Assembly (NCBI RefSeq): GCF_022760955.1
Contig: NZ_JAKTNU010000011.1
Coordinates: 1-64,000, forward strand
DNA: 64,000 nucleotides
From: Thermus neutrinimicus
GTDB taxonomy: Bacteria > Deinococcota > Deinococci > Deinococcales > Thermaceae
Reading direction: 5' to 3'
The position numbers were made by a program, and so were the translations under genes. The notes under the pieces were generated by a model, which made no database searches, was not told where the DNA came from, and saw nothing but the letters and a program-made list of their open reading frames with translations. Of the stretch, positions 36,883-45,669 are shown in pieces (the first letter of the stretch is position 1; each line of letters starts with the position of its first letter).

Positions 36883-37641
36883 GTGTTGGAACGCGTGCGC
36901 ATCGTCTTGGTGGAACCCCAGGAGCCCATGAACGTGGGTGCCGTGGCCCGGGCCATGCGGAACTTTGGCCTTTCGCGGCTTTACCTGGTGAAGCCTTCGC
37001 CCCGGGTGGGCCCTCCCTGGGCCCGGGAGGCCTACTGGCTGGCGGTGCATGCCGAGGAGGTGCTGGACCGGGCGGTGGCGGTGGAAAGCCTTGGGGAGGC
37101 CCTCGAGGGGGTGAGCTTCGTGGTGGCCACCACGGGAAGACCCCGCGAGCTCTACCCGGCCCCGGTGGTGCCGGCCCGGGAGGTACCGGCCCACGTGCTT
37201 TCCGTGAAGGGGGAGGTGGCTTTGGTCTTCGGTCGGGAAACCTTTGGCCTCACCAACGAGGAGTTAGACCTGGCCCATCTCATCGGCACCATCCCCACCG
37301 CTCCCGAGCAGCCTTCCCTAAACCTGGCCCAGGCGGTGGTGGTCTTTGCCTATGAGCTTTACCAGGCCTGGCTAGGGGAAAGCGGTGGGGCATCCAGGGA
37401 GGAACTGGCGGACGTGGCGGCCCTGGAGGGATTCTTCACCGATTTGGGGCGGTATGTATTGGAGATCGGGTTCACGGACGAACACCGTCACCCTTACGCC
37501 ATGCGCCGCCTGCGCCGCATCTTCCACAAGGCCCGGCTTTCCCCGGGGGAGGTGCAGCTTCTCAGGGGGCTTCTGCACCAAAGCCGGTATGCGGTGGCCT
37601 CCTCCCTGAAAAAGGAGGGAACGAAGGGAAAGGATGGCTAG
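36883..37641 (+). CDS. trmJ: TrmJ-like SPOUT RNA methyltransferase
   Basis: The 252-residue protein begins VRIVLVEPQEPMNVGAVARA, a SpoU/TrmH-family motif 1. Motif 2 is VFGRETFGLTNEEL and motif 3 IPTAPEQPSLNLAQAV, forming the trefoil-knot AdoMet site. A C-terminal helical extension (about 170-252) resembles TrmJ, which 2'-O-methylates position 32 of tRNA. Target specificity is inferred from similarity only. The start codon is GTG with GAGGAGG upstream. It overlaps the kinase gene by 8 nt. Confidence 0.85.
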   Translation: MLERVRIVLVEPQEPMNVGAVARAMRNFGLSRLYLVKPSPRVGPPWAREAYWLAVHAEEVLDRAVAVESLGEALEGVSFVVATTGRPRELYPAPVVPAREVPAHVLSVKGEVALVFGRETFGLTNEELDLAHLIGTIPTAPEQPSLNLAQAVVVFAYELYQAWLGESGGASREELADVAALEGFFTDLGRYVLEIGFTDEHRHPYAMRRLRRIFHKARLSPGEVQLLRGLLHQSRYAVASSLKKEGTKGKDG

Positions 37642-39181
37642 CCACAGCCTTTACCGATTGGTGCGCTTGGCCCAGCGGCTTTTGCCGCCCCTGATCGCTT
37701 CGGTGGTGGTGGTCTTTGAGCTGGCCCTTCTGCCCTACCGGCACGTGGATAGCCTCCTTTGGCTACGGCTCGGCTTTTACGGCTTGGTGGGCCCTCTGGT
37801 CACCTATGCGGTGCTGGAGTGGATCGCCCAGGAAACCCTGGAGAAGGTGCGGGCGGAAAGGGCCTTGGAGGAGGCGAACCGCCGCCTTTTGGCGGCCGGT
37901 AGGGTGTTCCGGGAGGCCTTGGAGAGCGAGAACCTCGAGGAGGCGGTCTCCCGGATCGCCCGGGCTTTGGGGGAAACCCTGGGGTATCCCGTGGCCCTCG
38001 AGGCCGAGGGGGTGCATGCCGGGGAGGAGTGCGGGGGAATGCGGGTGGAGCTTCCGGGTTTGAGAGGGTACCTGGAGGCCTGTTCCCCGGAGCCGGAAAG
38101 GGTCTTCTTGGAGGTGCTGGCCCACGAGGTGGCGGGAGCCTTGCAATCCGTGGTGGCCCGAAGCCGGGACCGGCTCACCCTCTTTGAGGTGGACCAAGCC
38201 CTCAAGGCTGAGGCCAACCTGGACCGGCTTCTGGAAGGGCTTCTGGAGAGGATCCAGGCCTGGGCGGAGGCGGAGGGGGGAGGGGTTCTCCTCATGGACG
38301 AGGAGGGGTTCTTGGTACCCCGGGTGGTGCGGAACCTGGCCCTACCCTCCCACCCCTTCCTGCCGGATGGGGTGTGGAAGGGGAGCCTCGAGGGGCCGGT
38401 GTTCGTGGAGGAGGACACCCTGGCCCTGCCCCTAAAGGCCAGGGAGACGGTGGGGGTGCTGGTCCTCAAGGGCAAGGGCCTTTCCCGGCGCATTCCCTTC
38501 CTCTCCTTCCTGGCCTCCCAGGTGGCCTTGGCGGTGCGCAACGCCCAGGCGTACCTGAGGGCAGAGGAGCTGGCCATCAACGAGGAGCGCACCCGCATCG
38601 CCCGGGAGATCCACGACGGCATCGCCCAGAGCCTGGCCTTCATGGCCTTGAAGCTGGACCTGGCGGAAAGGCTCCTTCCCAAGGACCAGGAAGCGGCCCT
38701 GAAGGCCTTGGCCGAGGTGAAGGAAACCCTTAGGGCGCAGATCCGGGAGGTGCGCCGGAGCATCTTTGCCCTGAGGCCCATCGACCTGGAGCGCTACGGT
38801 TTCCTGGAGTCCGTGCGCCGCTATGCCCAGGCCTTTGCCGAGCAGGCGGGCTTTCGGGTGCAGCTTTCCCTACCTGAGAGGGTGGGGCTTTCCCAGGCCA
38901 GCGAGCTGGTCCTCTTCCGGGTTCTGCAGGAGGCCCTCACCAATGCCGCCAAGCACGGAAAGCCTAGCCGGGTGGAGGTGGAACTCCTCCCCTTAGGGGA
39001 GAGGGGGGCGCGGCTTGTGGTCCGGGATAATGGAAAGGGATTCCAAAATGCCGAGGCCCGAGGTTTAGGCGGGTTTGGCCTCACCCAGATGCGGGAGCGG
39101 GTGGAGGCCCGGGGTGGGCGTTTCCAGGTGCGCTCGGAGCCGGGGAAGGGTACGGAGGTGGTGGCGGAGGTTCCCTACTAG
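37634..39181 (+). CDS. NarL/DegS-type sensor histidine kinase with GAF domain
   Basis: The 515-residue protein has two N-terminal membrane helices (about 15-55), a short coiled coil, a GAF-like domain (about 180-300) and a HisKA_3 dimerisation domain with the phosphorylated His in AREIHDGIAQ near 328. The HATPase domain has N-box VLQEALTNAAKHG, G1 VRDNGKGF and G2 GGFGLTQMRERV. No full response regulator lies beside it; the nearest receiver-like protein (34345) looks degenerate and the nearest LuxR-like protein is at 18569. The signal is unknown; the GAF pocket has no obvious cysteine cluster. Confidence 0.9.
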   Translation: MASHSLYRLVRLAQRLLPPLIASVVVVFELALLPYRHVDSLLWLRLGFYGLVGPLVTYAVLEWIAQETLEKVRAERALEEANRRLLAAGRVFREALESENLEEAVSRIARALGETLGYPVALEAEGVHAGEECGGMRVELPGLRGYLEACSPEPERVFLEVLAHEVAGALQSVVARSRDRLTLFEVDQALKAEANLDRLLEGLLERIQAWAEAEGGGVLLMDEEGFLVPRVVRNLALPSHPFLPDGVWKGSLEGPVFVEEDTLALPLKARETVGVLVLKGKGLSRRIPFLSFLASQVALAVRNAQAYLRAEELAINEERTRIAREIHDGIAQSLAFMALKLDLAERLLPKDQEAALKALAEVKETLRAQIREVRRSIFALRPIDLERYGFLESVRRYAQAFAEQAGFRVQLSLPERVGLSQASELVLFRVLQEALTNAAKHGKPSRVEVELLPLGERGARLVVRDNGKGFQNAEARGLGGFGLTQMRERVEARGGRFQVRSEPGKGTEVVAEVPY

Positions 39182-39203
39182 GAAGCCCCTTATCATGGGA
39201 GGC

Positions 39204-39686
39204 ATGGACCGTCCCGTACGGGTGCTCTTCGTCTGCTTAGGGAATATCTGCCGAAGCCCCCTGGCGGAAGGGGCCTTTCGCAAGCTCATTGGGGAGCGGA
39301 GCCTCGAGGCCCGGTTTGAGGTGGATTCCGCGGGCACGGGGGCTTGGCACGCCGGGGAGCCCATGGATCCCCGGGCCCGCAAGGTGCTGGAGCGGGAGGG
39401 GGCCTACTTCCCCCATGTGGCCCGGCAGATGACCCGGGAGGATGCCCTCCGCTATGACCACATCCTGGTGATGGACCGGGAGAACCTTGAGGAGGTAGAA
39501 AGGCGTTTCCCCGAGGCCAAGGGGAAGGTACGCCTCCTCCTGGACTACCTGGGCGGGGGGGAGGTGCCGGACCCGTACTATGGGGACCTGGAGGACTGCC
39601 AAGAGGTCTACTGGATGGTGGAGGCCGCGGTCAGGGCCTTTCTGGACCGCCTTCTGGAGGAGGATGGACTTCAGAAAACTCCTTGA
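39204..39686 (+). CDS. Low-molecular-weight protein phosphatase
   Basis: The 160-residue protein carries the active-site loop CLGNICRS (CX5R) near residues 12-19 and the acid Asp in DPYYGD near 127. It could dephosphorylate tyrosine or arginine, or, given the overlapping fructosamine-kinase gene, sugar phosphates attached to lysine. The human LMW-PTP-A is known to act on protein-bound ribulosamine 5-phosphate. The ATG at 39204 lies 7 nt after TATCAT (39191-39196); the GGGAGG in between is too close to act as a ribosome site, so the start is probably leaderless. It overlaps the next gene by 23 nt. Confidence 0.9.
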   Translation: MDRPVRVLFVCLGNICRSPLAEGAFRKLIGERSLEARFEVDSAGTGAWHAGEPMDPRARKVLEREGAYFPHVARQMTREDALRYDHILVMDRENLEEVERRFPEAKGKVRLLLDYLGGGEVPDPYYGDLEDCQEVYWMVEAAVRAFLDRLLEEDGLQKTP

Positions 39687-40452
39687 ACGGGCGGGGCTTG
39701 AGGCCAAGGGTTCGCCCCAAGCCCTATACGGCGGGGACATTTCCCGGGTGTACCGCCTGGGGGACTATGTGGTGAAGACGGCGCCAAACCCTCCCATAGG
39801 CCTCTTCCCCGCGGAAGCCCGGGGGCTTAGGGCCTTAGCCGAGCGGGGGGTACGGGTTCCCCGGGTATTCCTCGCGGCCGAAGAGGGGTTGGTCTTGGAA
39901 TATTTGCCGGAGGGGCCGCCCGATTGGGAGGGCCTAGCCCGCATGCTGGCGGGTCTACACCGCCAGCGCGAAGCCCTCTATTGGGCGGAGGCGGGGTTTT
40001 TAGGCACCTTTGCCCTGCCGGGTGGGGAAGGGAGGGACTGGACAGAGTTCTTCTTCTTGCGGTGCATAGAGCCTCTCCTGCAGGCTACTTGGGACCGCCT
40101 CGAGGGCCTTGGGCCTAAGGTGGAGGCCCTCTTCCAAAGGCCCTTACCCACCGAGGGCCCTGCACCCCTACATGGGGATCTTTGGCATGGCAACCTCCGC
40201 TTTACCCCGGAGGGGCCTGCCCTCTTGGATCCTTCCTTCTTCGTGGGGGAACGGGGGGTGGACCTAGCCATGATGCGCCTTTTTGGAGGGTTTCCCCAGG
40301 CTTTCTGGCAGGCCTACCAGGCTCTTTACCCCATCCCGAAGGAGGTGGAGGAGGCCCTGACCCGGTACCAGGTTTACTACCTCCTGGCCCACGTCCACTT
40401 CTTCGGCAAGGGGTACCTAGGTTCTCTATGGAAGGCGATTTCCGCCTCCTAG
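39664..40452 (+). CDS. Fructosamine/ribulosamine-3-kinase family protein
   Basis: The 262-residue protein has the aminoglycoside-phosphotransferase-like fold. GGDISRVYRLGDYVVKT covers the nucleotide loop and Lys, LVLEYLP the hinge, PLHGDLWHGN the catalytic Asp (HGDLWxGN), and LLDPSFFVGERGVDLAMM the metal-binding Asp. Family members phosphorylate ketoamines on protein lysines, making them unstable and removing glycation damage; bacterial members favour ribulosamines. ATG 39664 has GGAGG upstream. Overlaps with the phosphatase (23 nt) and the DUF4388 gene (25 nt) point to one expression unit. Confidence 0.9.
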   Translation: MDFRKLLERAGLEAKGSPQALYGGDISRVYRLGDYVVKTAPNPPIGLFPAEARGLRALAERGVRVPRVFLAAEEGLVLEYLPEGPPDWEGLARMLAGLHRQREALYWAEAGFLGTFALPGGEGRDWTEFFFLRCIEPLLQATWDRLEGLGPKVEALFQRPLPTEGPAPLHGDLWHGNLRFTPEGPALLDPSFFVGERGVDLAMMRLFGGFPQAFWQAYQALYPIPKEVEEALTRYQVYYLLAHVHFFGKGYLGSLWKAISAS

Positions 40453-41189
40453 GCCCCATAGACTGGCTCCAGCTCCTCGCCCAGGGGGGAAAGACCGGGG
40501 TCTTTGTCGTGGAGGCAGGGGAGGGAAAGGGGGAGGTTTTCCTGGAGCAGGGCCGTCCCGTCCATGCGGTGTTTGGGGAGAAGGTGGGGCAGGAGGCCTT
40601 GCTGGAGGTGCTGGGGTTGAAGGAGGGGCGCTTTCGCTTCCTATTTGGCGTGCGCCCTCCCTTAAGCTCCCTGGAAGGGCCCCTAGAGGCCTACCTCTTG
40701 CAGGCCATCCGCCATCTGGACGAGCGGGTGGCGGTGGGTCCTTTTGACCTGGTGCGGCCGGGATCCCGGGCCCAGGCGGTTCAAAGTACCCTGGACCCCG
40801 CGGAGCTTTCCCTCCTTTTGGCCCTGGGGGGTGGCCAGAGCCCCCTGGACCTGGCCTCCCGCCTGGCCCTGCCCCTGGGGGATGTCCTGAGGCGCCTGGG
40901 CCAGTTGGCCCGGCTGCGCCTGGTGGAGGTGTTCCCCCGGGTGCCGCGCACGGCCCGCCTCCGCCTAGCCCTGGGGCGCCAGGGGGCGCAGGTGGATGCC
41001 TTGCTGCTTTCCACCTGGCGGGAGCATTATGGCCCCTTCCAGCGGGTAAGGGTAAAGGCTAAAAAGGAGGTGCTCCTTTCCGTGGAGGGCGTGGAGGGTC
41101 TGGGGGTGGAGATCCGCCTGGCGCCCGAGCTTCTCCTCTTCCACGGGCTCCAGGTGGGGGAGGAGGTGGTGGTGTGGCCGGAGGTGTGA
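40428..41189 (+). CDS. DUF4388-domain protein
   Basis: The 253-residue protein starts MEGDFRLLGPIDWLQLLAQG, a DUF4388/PATAN-type domain (about 1-95: GKTGVFVVEAGEGKGEVFLE, HAVFGEKVGQEALLEVL). A winged-helix-like middle follows (about 125-185, DVLRRLGQLARLRLVEVF), then an alpha/beta C-terminus. Such domains occur in gliding and signalling proteins and mediate protein contacts. It begins inside the kinase gene. Function unknown. Confidence 0.75.
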   Translation: MEGDFRLLGPIDWLQLLAQGGKTGVFVVEAGEGKGEVFLEQGRPVHAVFGEKVGQEALLEVLGLKEGRFRFLFGVRPPLSSLEGPLEAYLLQAIRHLDERVAVGPFDLVRPGSRAQAVQSTLDPAELSLLLALGGGQSPLDLASRLALPLGDVLRRLGQLARLRLVEVFPRVPRTARLRLALGRQGAQVDALLLSTWREHYGPFQRVRVKAKKEVLLSVEGVEGLGVEIRLAPELLLFHGLQVGEEVVVWPEV

Positions 41190-41196
41190 GGCATGG

Positions 41197-41202
41197 TATC
41201 CT
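41197..41202 (+). promoter_or_regulatory. -10 box of leaderless psuG
   Basis: TATCCT (41197-41202), preceded by TGG (extended -10), is followed by TCCCCC and then the psuG ATG at 41209. No ribosome site is present. Confidence 0.65.
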
Positions 41203-41208
41203 TCCCCC

Positions 41209-42054
41209 ATGGCGGAAGCGTGGGTGGCCCTGGAATCCGCCCTTCTGACCCATGGATTGCCTTACCCCTTGAACCTGCGCACCGCTATGGCCCTGGAGGA
41301 GGCGGTGCGGGCCGAAGGAGCCATCCCCAAGACCATCGCCCTGGTGCAGGGGGAGGTGCGCCTCGGCCTTTCGCAGGAGGAGATGGAGGCCCTGGCCCAA
41401 GGGGGTGCGGAGAAGGCGAGCCTCTGGAACCTCCCCGCCCTCTTGGTCCAGAAGAAAAGCGCTGGGACCACGGTGGCGGCCACGGTCCACCTGGCCCACC
41501 GCCACGGGATACCGGTCTTGGCCACCGGGGGGATCGGGGGGGTGCATCCCGAGCCCTTTGACGAGAGCGCGGATCTTTTGGCCCTTGCCCGCACCCCCAT
41601 CCTGGTGGTTTCCTCCGGGCCCAAGGCCATCTTGGACCTAAGGGCCACCTTAGAGCGCCTGGAGACCCTGGGGGTTTCCGTGGTGGGCTACCGCACGGAC
41701 CGCCTGCCCGCCTTTTTTTCCCCCTCCTCCCCCTTCCCCGTGCCCGCCCGGGTGGAAACCCCCCTCGAGGCCGCCTTGCTCCTCCGCAAGTCCCGGGAGC
41801 TGGGCCTAGGGGCGGTCCTCCTGGTGAACCCCGTCTCCCAGGGCCTTTCCTACGAGGAGGTGGCCCTTTGGGTGGAGGAGGCCAACCGCCAAGCGGCCCG
41901 GGAGGGGATTTTCGGCAAGGCCCTTACCCCCTATCTCCTGAGGCGCCTCAGCGAGCTTTCCCATGGGGAGACTGACCGGGTGAACGAAAGGCTCCTCCTG
42001 GAAAACGCCCGCCTGGCGGCCCGGGTGGCCTTGGCCTTTGCCGGGCTAGAATAG
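41209..42054 (+). CDS. psuG: Pseudouridine-5'-phosphate glycosidase
   Basis: PsuG splits pseudouridine 5'-phosphate into uracil and ribose 5-phosphate. The 281-residue protein has the ESALLTHGLPYP start, GEVRLGLSQEE, the catalytic Lys in QKKSAGTTVAAT, and GGIGGVHPEPF followed by DESADLLALARTP. Near the C-terminus LVNPVSQGLSYEEV and GKALTPYLL match family blocks. No PsuK-type kinase lies next to it in this window. It is predicted leaderless. Its last codons CTA GAA TAG create the -10 box of the RodZ-like gene. Confidence 0.93.
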   Translation: MAEAWVALESALLTHGLPYPLNLRTAMALEEAVRAEGAIPKTIALVQGEVRLGLSQEEMEALAQGGAEKASLWNLPALLVQKKSAGTTVAATVHLAHRHGIPVLATGGIGGVHPEPFDESADLLALARTPILVVSSGPKAILDLRATLERLETLGVSVVGYRTDRLPAFFSPSSPFPVPARVETPLEAALLLRKSRELGLGAVLLVNPVSQGLSYEEVALWVEEANRQAAREGIFGKALTPYLLRRLSELSHGETDRVNERLLLENARLAARVALAFAGLE

Positions 42055-42058
42055 CCTT

Positions 42059-42934
42059 GTGTGCGAACTGGGGGAGAGGTTAAGGCGGGCCCGGGAGGAG
42101 AAGGGGCTTTCCCTAAAGGAGGCGGCGGCGCGGCTGGCCCTGAAGGCCAAGTTGCTGGAGGCCCTGGAGGCGTGTCGCTTTGAGGAGCTCCCCGAGCCGG
42201 CCTTAGCCCGGGGCTACCTCCGGCGTTACGCCCTTCTCTTGGGGCTGGATCCCGAGCCCCTTCTGGCCCTTTATCCCCGGGCCCCCACCCCTACGCTCCC
42301 ACCCCCGCCGGCTTTCCGGCGGCCTTTTCCCTGGCCTCTTTTGCTGGCCTTGGTCCTTCTGGGCGCTTTAGGGTACGGGGCGTACCTGTTCCTGCGTCCT
42401 GCCCCGGTGCAGACGCTCAGCCTGCCCCCCGAGCCCTCGCCTGAGCCGCCGGAGCGCTACGGGCTTCGGGTGGTAAGCGAGCCCCCAGGGGCCCGGGTAT
42501 ACCTGGACGGCTTCTATCTGGGCCAGACCCCCTTGGCCTCGCCTCCCCTGGAGGGGGGCAGAAGGCTCCTTAGGTTGGAACTTCCCGGATACGAGCCGGT
42601 GGTGGAGGAGGTGAACCTGGACCGGGACCTCTCCTTACGCTACCGCCTGGTGCCCAAGCCTTCCCCCCTGCCCGCCCCTTCCAATCCCCAGGCGGAGGCT
42701 TCCGCGGGGAGGCTGGTGCTTCGCCTCGAGGGCCGGAGCTGGCTCCGGGTTACCCAGGGGGAGAAGCGGCTGTACGAGGGCATCCCCGAGGTGGGTGCGG
42801 AACTGGCCTTTGACCTTCCGGTGGAGGTGCGCTCGGGGAACCCCGGGGCGGTGCGGGTTTTTCTGGACGGCAAGGACCTGGGGCCTATGGGGGAGCCGGG
42901 AAAGCCCCTCACCCGCCGCTTTGAGGCCCCTTGA
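42059..42934 (+). CDS. rodZ: RodZ-like protein with HTH, PEGA and DUF4115 domains
   Basis: The 291-residue protein has a cytoplasmic XRE-type helix-turn-helix (about 4-68, [20 protein letters not shown]), a Pro-rich linker, one membrane helix (about 96-116), a periplasmic PEGA domain ([20 protein letters not shown]) and a C-terminal DUF4115 barrel ([17 protein letters not shown]). RodZ organises MreB and the elongasome; an HTH here usually contacts MreB rather than DNA. The extra PEGA module is unusual for RodZ. It starts with GTG 42059, exactly 6 nt after TAGAAT and 4 nt after the psuG stop. Confidence 0.87.
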   Translation: MCELGERLRRAREEKGLSLKEAAARLALKAKLLEALEACRFEELPEPALARGYLRRYALLLGLDPEPLLALYPRAPTPTLPPPPAFRRPFPWPLLLALVLLGALGYGAYLFLRPAPVQTLSLPPEPSPEPPERYGLRVVSEPPGARVYLDGFYLGQTPLASPPLEGGRRLLRLELPGYEPVVEEVNLDRDLSLRYRLVPKPSPLPAPSNPQAEASAGRLVLRLEGRSWLRVTQGEKRLYEGIPEVGAELAFDLPVEVRSGNPGAVRVFLDGKDLGPMGEPGKPLTRRFEAP

Positions 42935-42962
42935 CTCCTTCCAAGGGAAGCTGGAGGAAGGC

Positions 42963-43005
42963 TATACTGGTCCGTTGGAGCCCCGAGGAGGGCCCTTGGG
43001 GCTCC
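42963..43005 (+). promoter_or_regulatory. rimO promoter and leader hairpin
   Basis: TATACT (42963-42968) predicts a start near 42975; no -35 is convincing. A perfect 8-bp stem, GGAGCCCC (42977-42984) with GGGGCTCC (42998-43005), closes a 13-nt loop right at the 5' end. The GGAGG ribosome site (43007-43011) follows 1 nt after the stem. Confidence 0.55.
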
Positions 43006-43014
43006 CGGAGGTCT

Positions 43015-44319
43015 ATGGCGAAGATCGGTTTTGTGAGCCTGGGTTGCCCCAAGGCCCTGGTGGATTCCGAACAGATCCTTTCCCGGCTGAAAGCCCTGGG
43101 TTACGAGACCAGCCCCAGCTACCAGGAGGCGGAGCTGGTGGTGGTGAACACCTGCGGCTTCATCACCCCGGCCATCGAGGAGAGCCTCGAGGCCATCGGG
43201 GAGGCCCTGCGGGAAAACGGCAAGGTGGTGGTGACGGGGTGCCTGGGGGCCAGGCCCGAGGTGATCCGGGAAAGGTACCCCAAGGTGCTGGAGGTCACTG
43301 GCCCGGGGGAGGTGGAGCGGGTCCTGGAGGCGGTGCAGGAGGTGTTGCCCGCACCCCGCCACCCGCTTTTGGACCTCATCCCACCCCAGGTGAAGCTCAC
43401 CCCCCGGCACTACGCCTACCTGAAGCTTTCCGAGGGATGCGACCACCGCTGTAGCTTCTGCATCATTCCCCAGCTGAGGGGAGGCCTGCGCTCCCGCGAC
43501 GCCGGGGAGGTCCTGGCGGAGGCCGCCCGGCTGGTGGCCACGGGCTCCCGGGAGCTCCTCCTCATCGCCCAGGACCTCTCCGCCTACGGGGTAGACCTCC
43601 GCCACCGGGAAAGCTTCTGGGGAGACCGCCTGGTGAAGGCCGAGCTCAAGGACCTCCTCACCCACATGGCGGAGCTTGGGGCCTGGATACGGCTTCACTA
43701 CGTCTACCCCTACCCCCACGTGCGGGAGCTTCTTCCCCTCATGGCCGAGGGAAAGGTGCTCCCCTACCTGGACGTGCCCTTGCAGCATGCTTCCGAAAGG
43801 ATTCTTCGCCTCATGCGCCGCCCCGGGGGGTACCGAAGCCACCTGAAGACCCTTAAGGCCTGGCGGGAGGTGGTTCCGGAGCTTGCCATCCGCTCCAGCT
43901 TCATCGTGGGCTTTCCGGGGGAAACGGAGGAGGACTTCCAGATCCTCCTGGACTTTTTGCAGGAGGCGGAGCTGGACCGGGTGGGGGTTTTCACCTACTC
44001 TCCGGTGGAGGGGGCCGAGGCCAACGCCCTTCCGGGCCATGTGCCCGAGGAGGTCAAGGAGGAACGCAGGGCCAGGCTCATGGAGGTGCAGGCGGAAATC
44101 AGCCTGCGGAAAAACCAAAGCTTCGTGGGGAAGACCCTCGAGGTCCTGGTGGATGACCTTCCGGAGCCCGGCTTGGCCCTGGCCCGGAGCTACCGGGACT
44201 CCCCGGGTATCGACGGGTTGGTCCATGTGGAAACCGACGGCACGGCCCGGGTGGGGGAGAGGATCCAGGTCCGGATCACCCGGGCGGACACCCACGACCT
44301 TTACGGGGTCCAGGTTTAG
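43015..44319 (+). CDS. rimO: Ribosomal protein S12 methylthiotransferase RimO
   Basis: RimO adds a methylthio group to an aspartate of ribosomal protein S12. The 434-residue radical-SAM enzyme has the N-terminal UPF0004 domain ([28 protein letters not shown], with three Cys for the second cluster), the radical SAM CxxxCxxC in [14 protein letters not shown], and a C-terminal TRAM domain. SLGCPK and the -GGLRSR- segment favour RimO over the tRNA enzyme MiaB. ATG 43015 has GGAGG close upstream; the frame extends further 5' but through the leader hairpin. Confidence 0.95.
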   Translation: MAKIGFVSLGCPKALVDSEQILSRLKALGYETSPSYQEAELVVVNTCGFITPAIEESLEAIGEALRENGKVVVTGCLGARPEVIRERYPKVLEVTGPGEVERVLEAVQEVLPAPRHPLLDLIPPQVKLTPRHYAYLKLSEGCDHRCSFCIIPQLRGGLRSRDAGEVLAEAARLVATGSRELLLIAQDLSAYGVDLRHRESFWGDRLVKAELKDLLTHMAELGAWIRLHYVYPYPHVRELLPLMAEGKVLPYLDVPLQHASERILRLMRRPGGYRSHLKTLKAWREVVPELAIRSSFIVGFPGETEEDFQILLDFLQEAELDRVGVFTYSPVEGAEANALPGHVPEEVKEERRARLMEVQAEISLRKNQSFVGKTLEVLVDDLPEPGLALARSYRDSPGIDGLVHVETDGTARVGERIQVRITRADTHDLYGVQV

Positions 44320-44331
44320 GATAGGGGCGGT

Positions 44332-45669
44332 ATGTACATCGTCATCGCCGGGGGCGGGGAGGTGGGCGGGGAACTGGCCCGCACCCTGGAAAAAGCCCAC
44401 GAGGTGGTGGTTCTGGACCGCAACCCCCAGGCCAAGGAGCGCTTCGCCCATCTGGACGTGAAGGTGGTGGTGGGGGGGGCCACGGATCCCGATGCCCTGA
44501 GGGAGGCGGGGGTGGACCGGGCGGACCTCTTCATCGCCAGCACGGACTCTGACGAGGTGAACCTGCTGGCCTCCCTTCTGGCCAAGGGCCTGGGGGCCAA
44601 GGAAACCCTGTGCTTTGTGGGGAAGGGCGGGTACGTGGAGGTGCTCACCGACCCCCGCACCGCCGAGATCCTAGGCACCCGCATCGACAAGGTCCTCTGG
44701 CCGCAAAGGGCCATGGCCCGGGAGATCGTGGAGGTGATCCTGGTTCCCGGGGCCGTGGACACCGAGGTGCTGGCGGAGGGGCGTCTGCGCTTTGTGGAGT
44801 ACCGGGTCAAGGAGGGTGGCCCCTACGCCCACCGCCTTCTGACCGAGCTGCCTTGGCCGGAGGGGGTTTTGGTGGTGGGGCTGGTGCGGGACGGAGCATT
44901 CTGGAGCTTCGCCCACCCGGAGTACCCCGAGGTCATCCTGGAGCCCGGGGACAAGATCCTTTTCGTCACCTCCTTAAGGGCTTTCCCTGAGCTGGAGGCC
45001 TACTTTGCCACGGGGCGGGGCGTGCACAGGGTGATGGTCATCGGTGGGGGGAACGTGGGGTTCATGGTGGCCCAGGAGCTTCTAAGGCGGCGCCTCGAGG
45101 TGGTGATCATCGAGCCCAGCCGCGAGCGGTGCGAATGGCTTTCCCAGGAGCTTCCCGGCGCCCTCATCATCCAAGGGGACGGTACCGATCTGGAGCTTTT
45201 GGAGGCGGAGGGCTTGCAGGAGGCCGATGCGGTGGTGGCGGTGACCGATAACGACGAGAAGAACCTCCTGGCCTCCCTGCTGGCCAAGCAGCTTGGAGTG
45301 GGCAAGGTGATCACCCGGGTTTCCCGCTCGGAAACCCGCAGGCTCTTTGAACAGGTGGGCATAGACCTGCCCCTCACCCCCCGCCAGGCTGCGGTGCGGG
45401 CGGTTTTGGACTACCTAGGGCCCGAGAACGTGGAGCATGTGTCCACCATGGACGAGAACATCGAGCTCTTGGAGGTGGAGCTCCCGGAAAACTTCAGGCC
45501 TCGGTACCTGAGCACCCTGGCCACGCCCCAGGTGGCCCCGGTGGCCCTGGAGCGGGACCATCGGGTGATGCTCTACCGCGAGGACCTCGAGGCCCTTCCC
45601 AATGACCGGCTCTTTTTGGTGGTGGCCCGGGAGGTGGCGGATGAAGCCGTGGCCCGCATCGTCGGGTAG
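44332..45669 (+). CDS. trkA: Trk potassium uptake regulatory subunit TrkA
   Basis: The 445-residue protein is a tandem of two RCK units, each with a NAD-binding TrkA_N and a TrkA_C domain. The first nucleotide loop is IVIAGGGEVGGELA, the second VMVIGGGNVGFMVA near residue 230. It gates TrkH in the cytoplasm according to nucleotide binding. A TAGGAT box (44317-44322) ends 9 nt upstream of the ATG. Its 3' end overlaps trkH by 29 nt, so the channel and its gate are coupled. Confidence 0.95.
   Translation: MYIVIAGGGEVGGELARTLEKAHEVVVLDRNPQAKERFAHLDVKVVVGGATDPDALREAGVDRADLFIASTDSDEVNLLASLLAKGLGAKETLCFVGKGGYVEVLTDPRTAEILGTRIDKVLWPQRAMAREIVEVILVPGAVDTEVLAEGRLRFVEYRVKEGGPYAHRLLTELPWPEGVLVVGLVRDGAFWSFAHPEYPEVILEPGDKILFVTSLRAFPELEAYFATGRGVHRVMVIGGGNVGFMVAQELLRRRLEVVIIEPSRERCEWLSQELPGALIIQGDGTDLELLEAEGLQEADAVVAVTDNDEKNLLASLLAKQLGVGKVITRVSRSETRRLFEQVGIDLPLTPRQAAVRAVLDYLGPENVEHVSTMDENIELLEVELPENFRPRYLSTLATPQVAPVALERDHRVMLYREDLEALPNDRLFLVVAREVADEAVARIVG

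Noticed and set aside
42931-42936. TTGACT as -35 of the rimO promoter
   Set aside because: The spacing to TATACT is 26 nt, far outside the usable range.
42640-44451. 603-codon antisense frame across rodZ-rimO
   Set aside because: Arises from GC-rich codon structure; no motif, no ribosome site, and both sense genes are certain.
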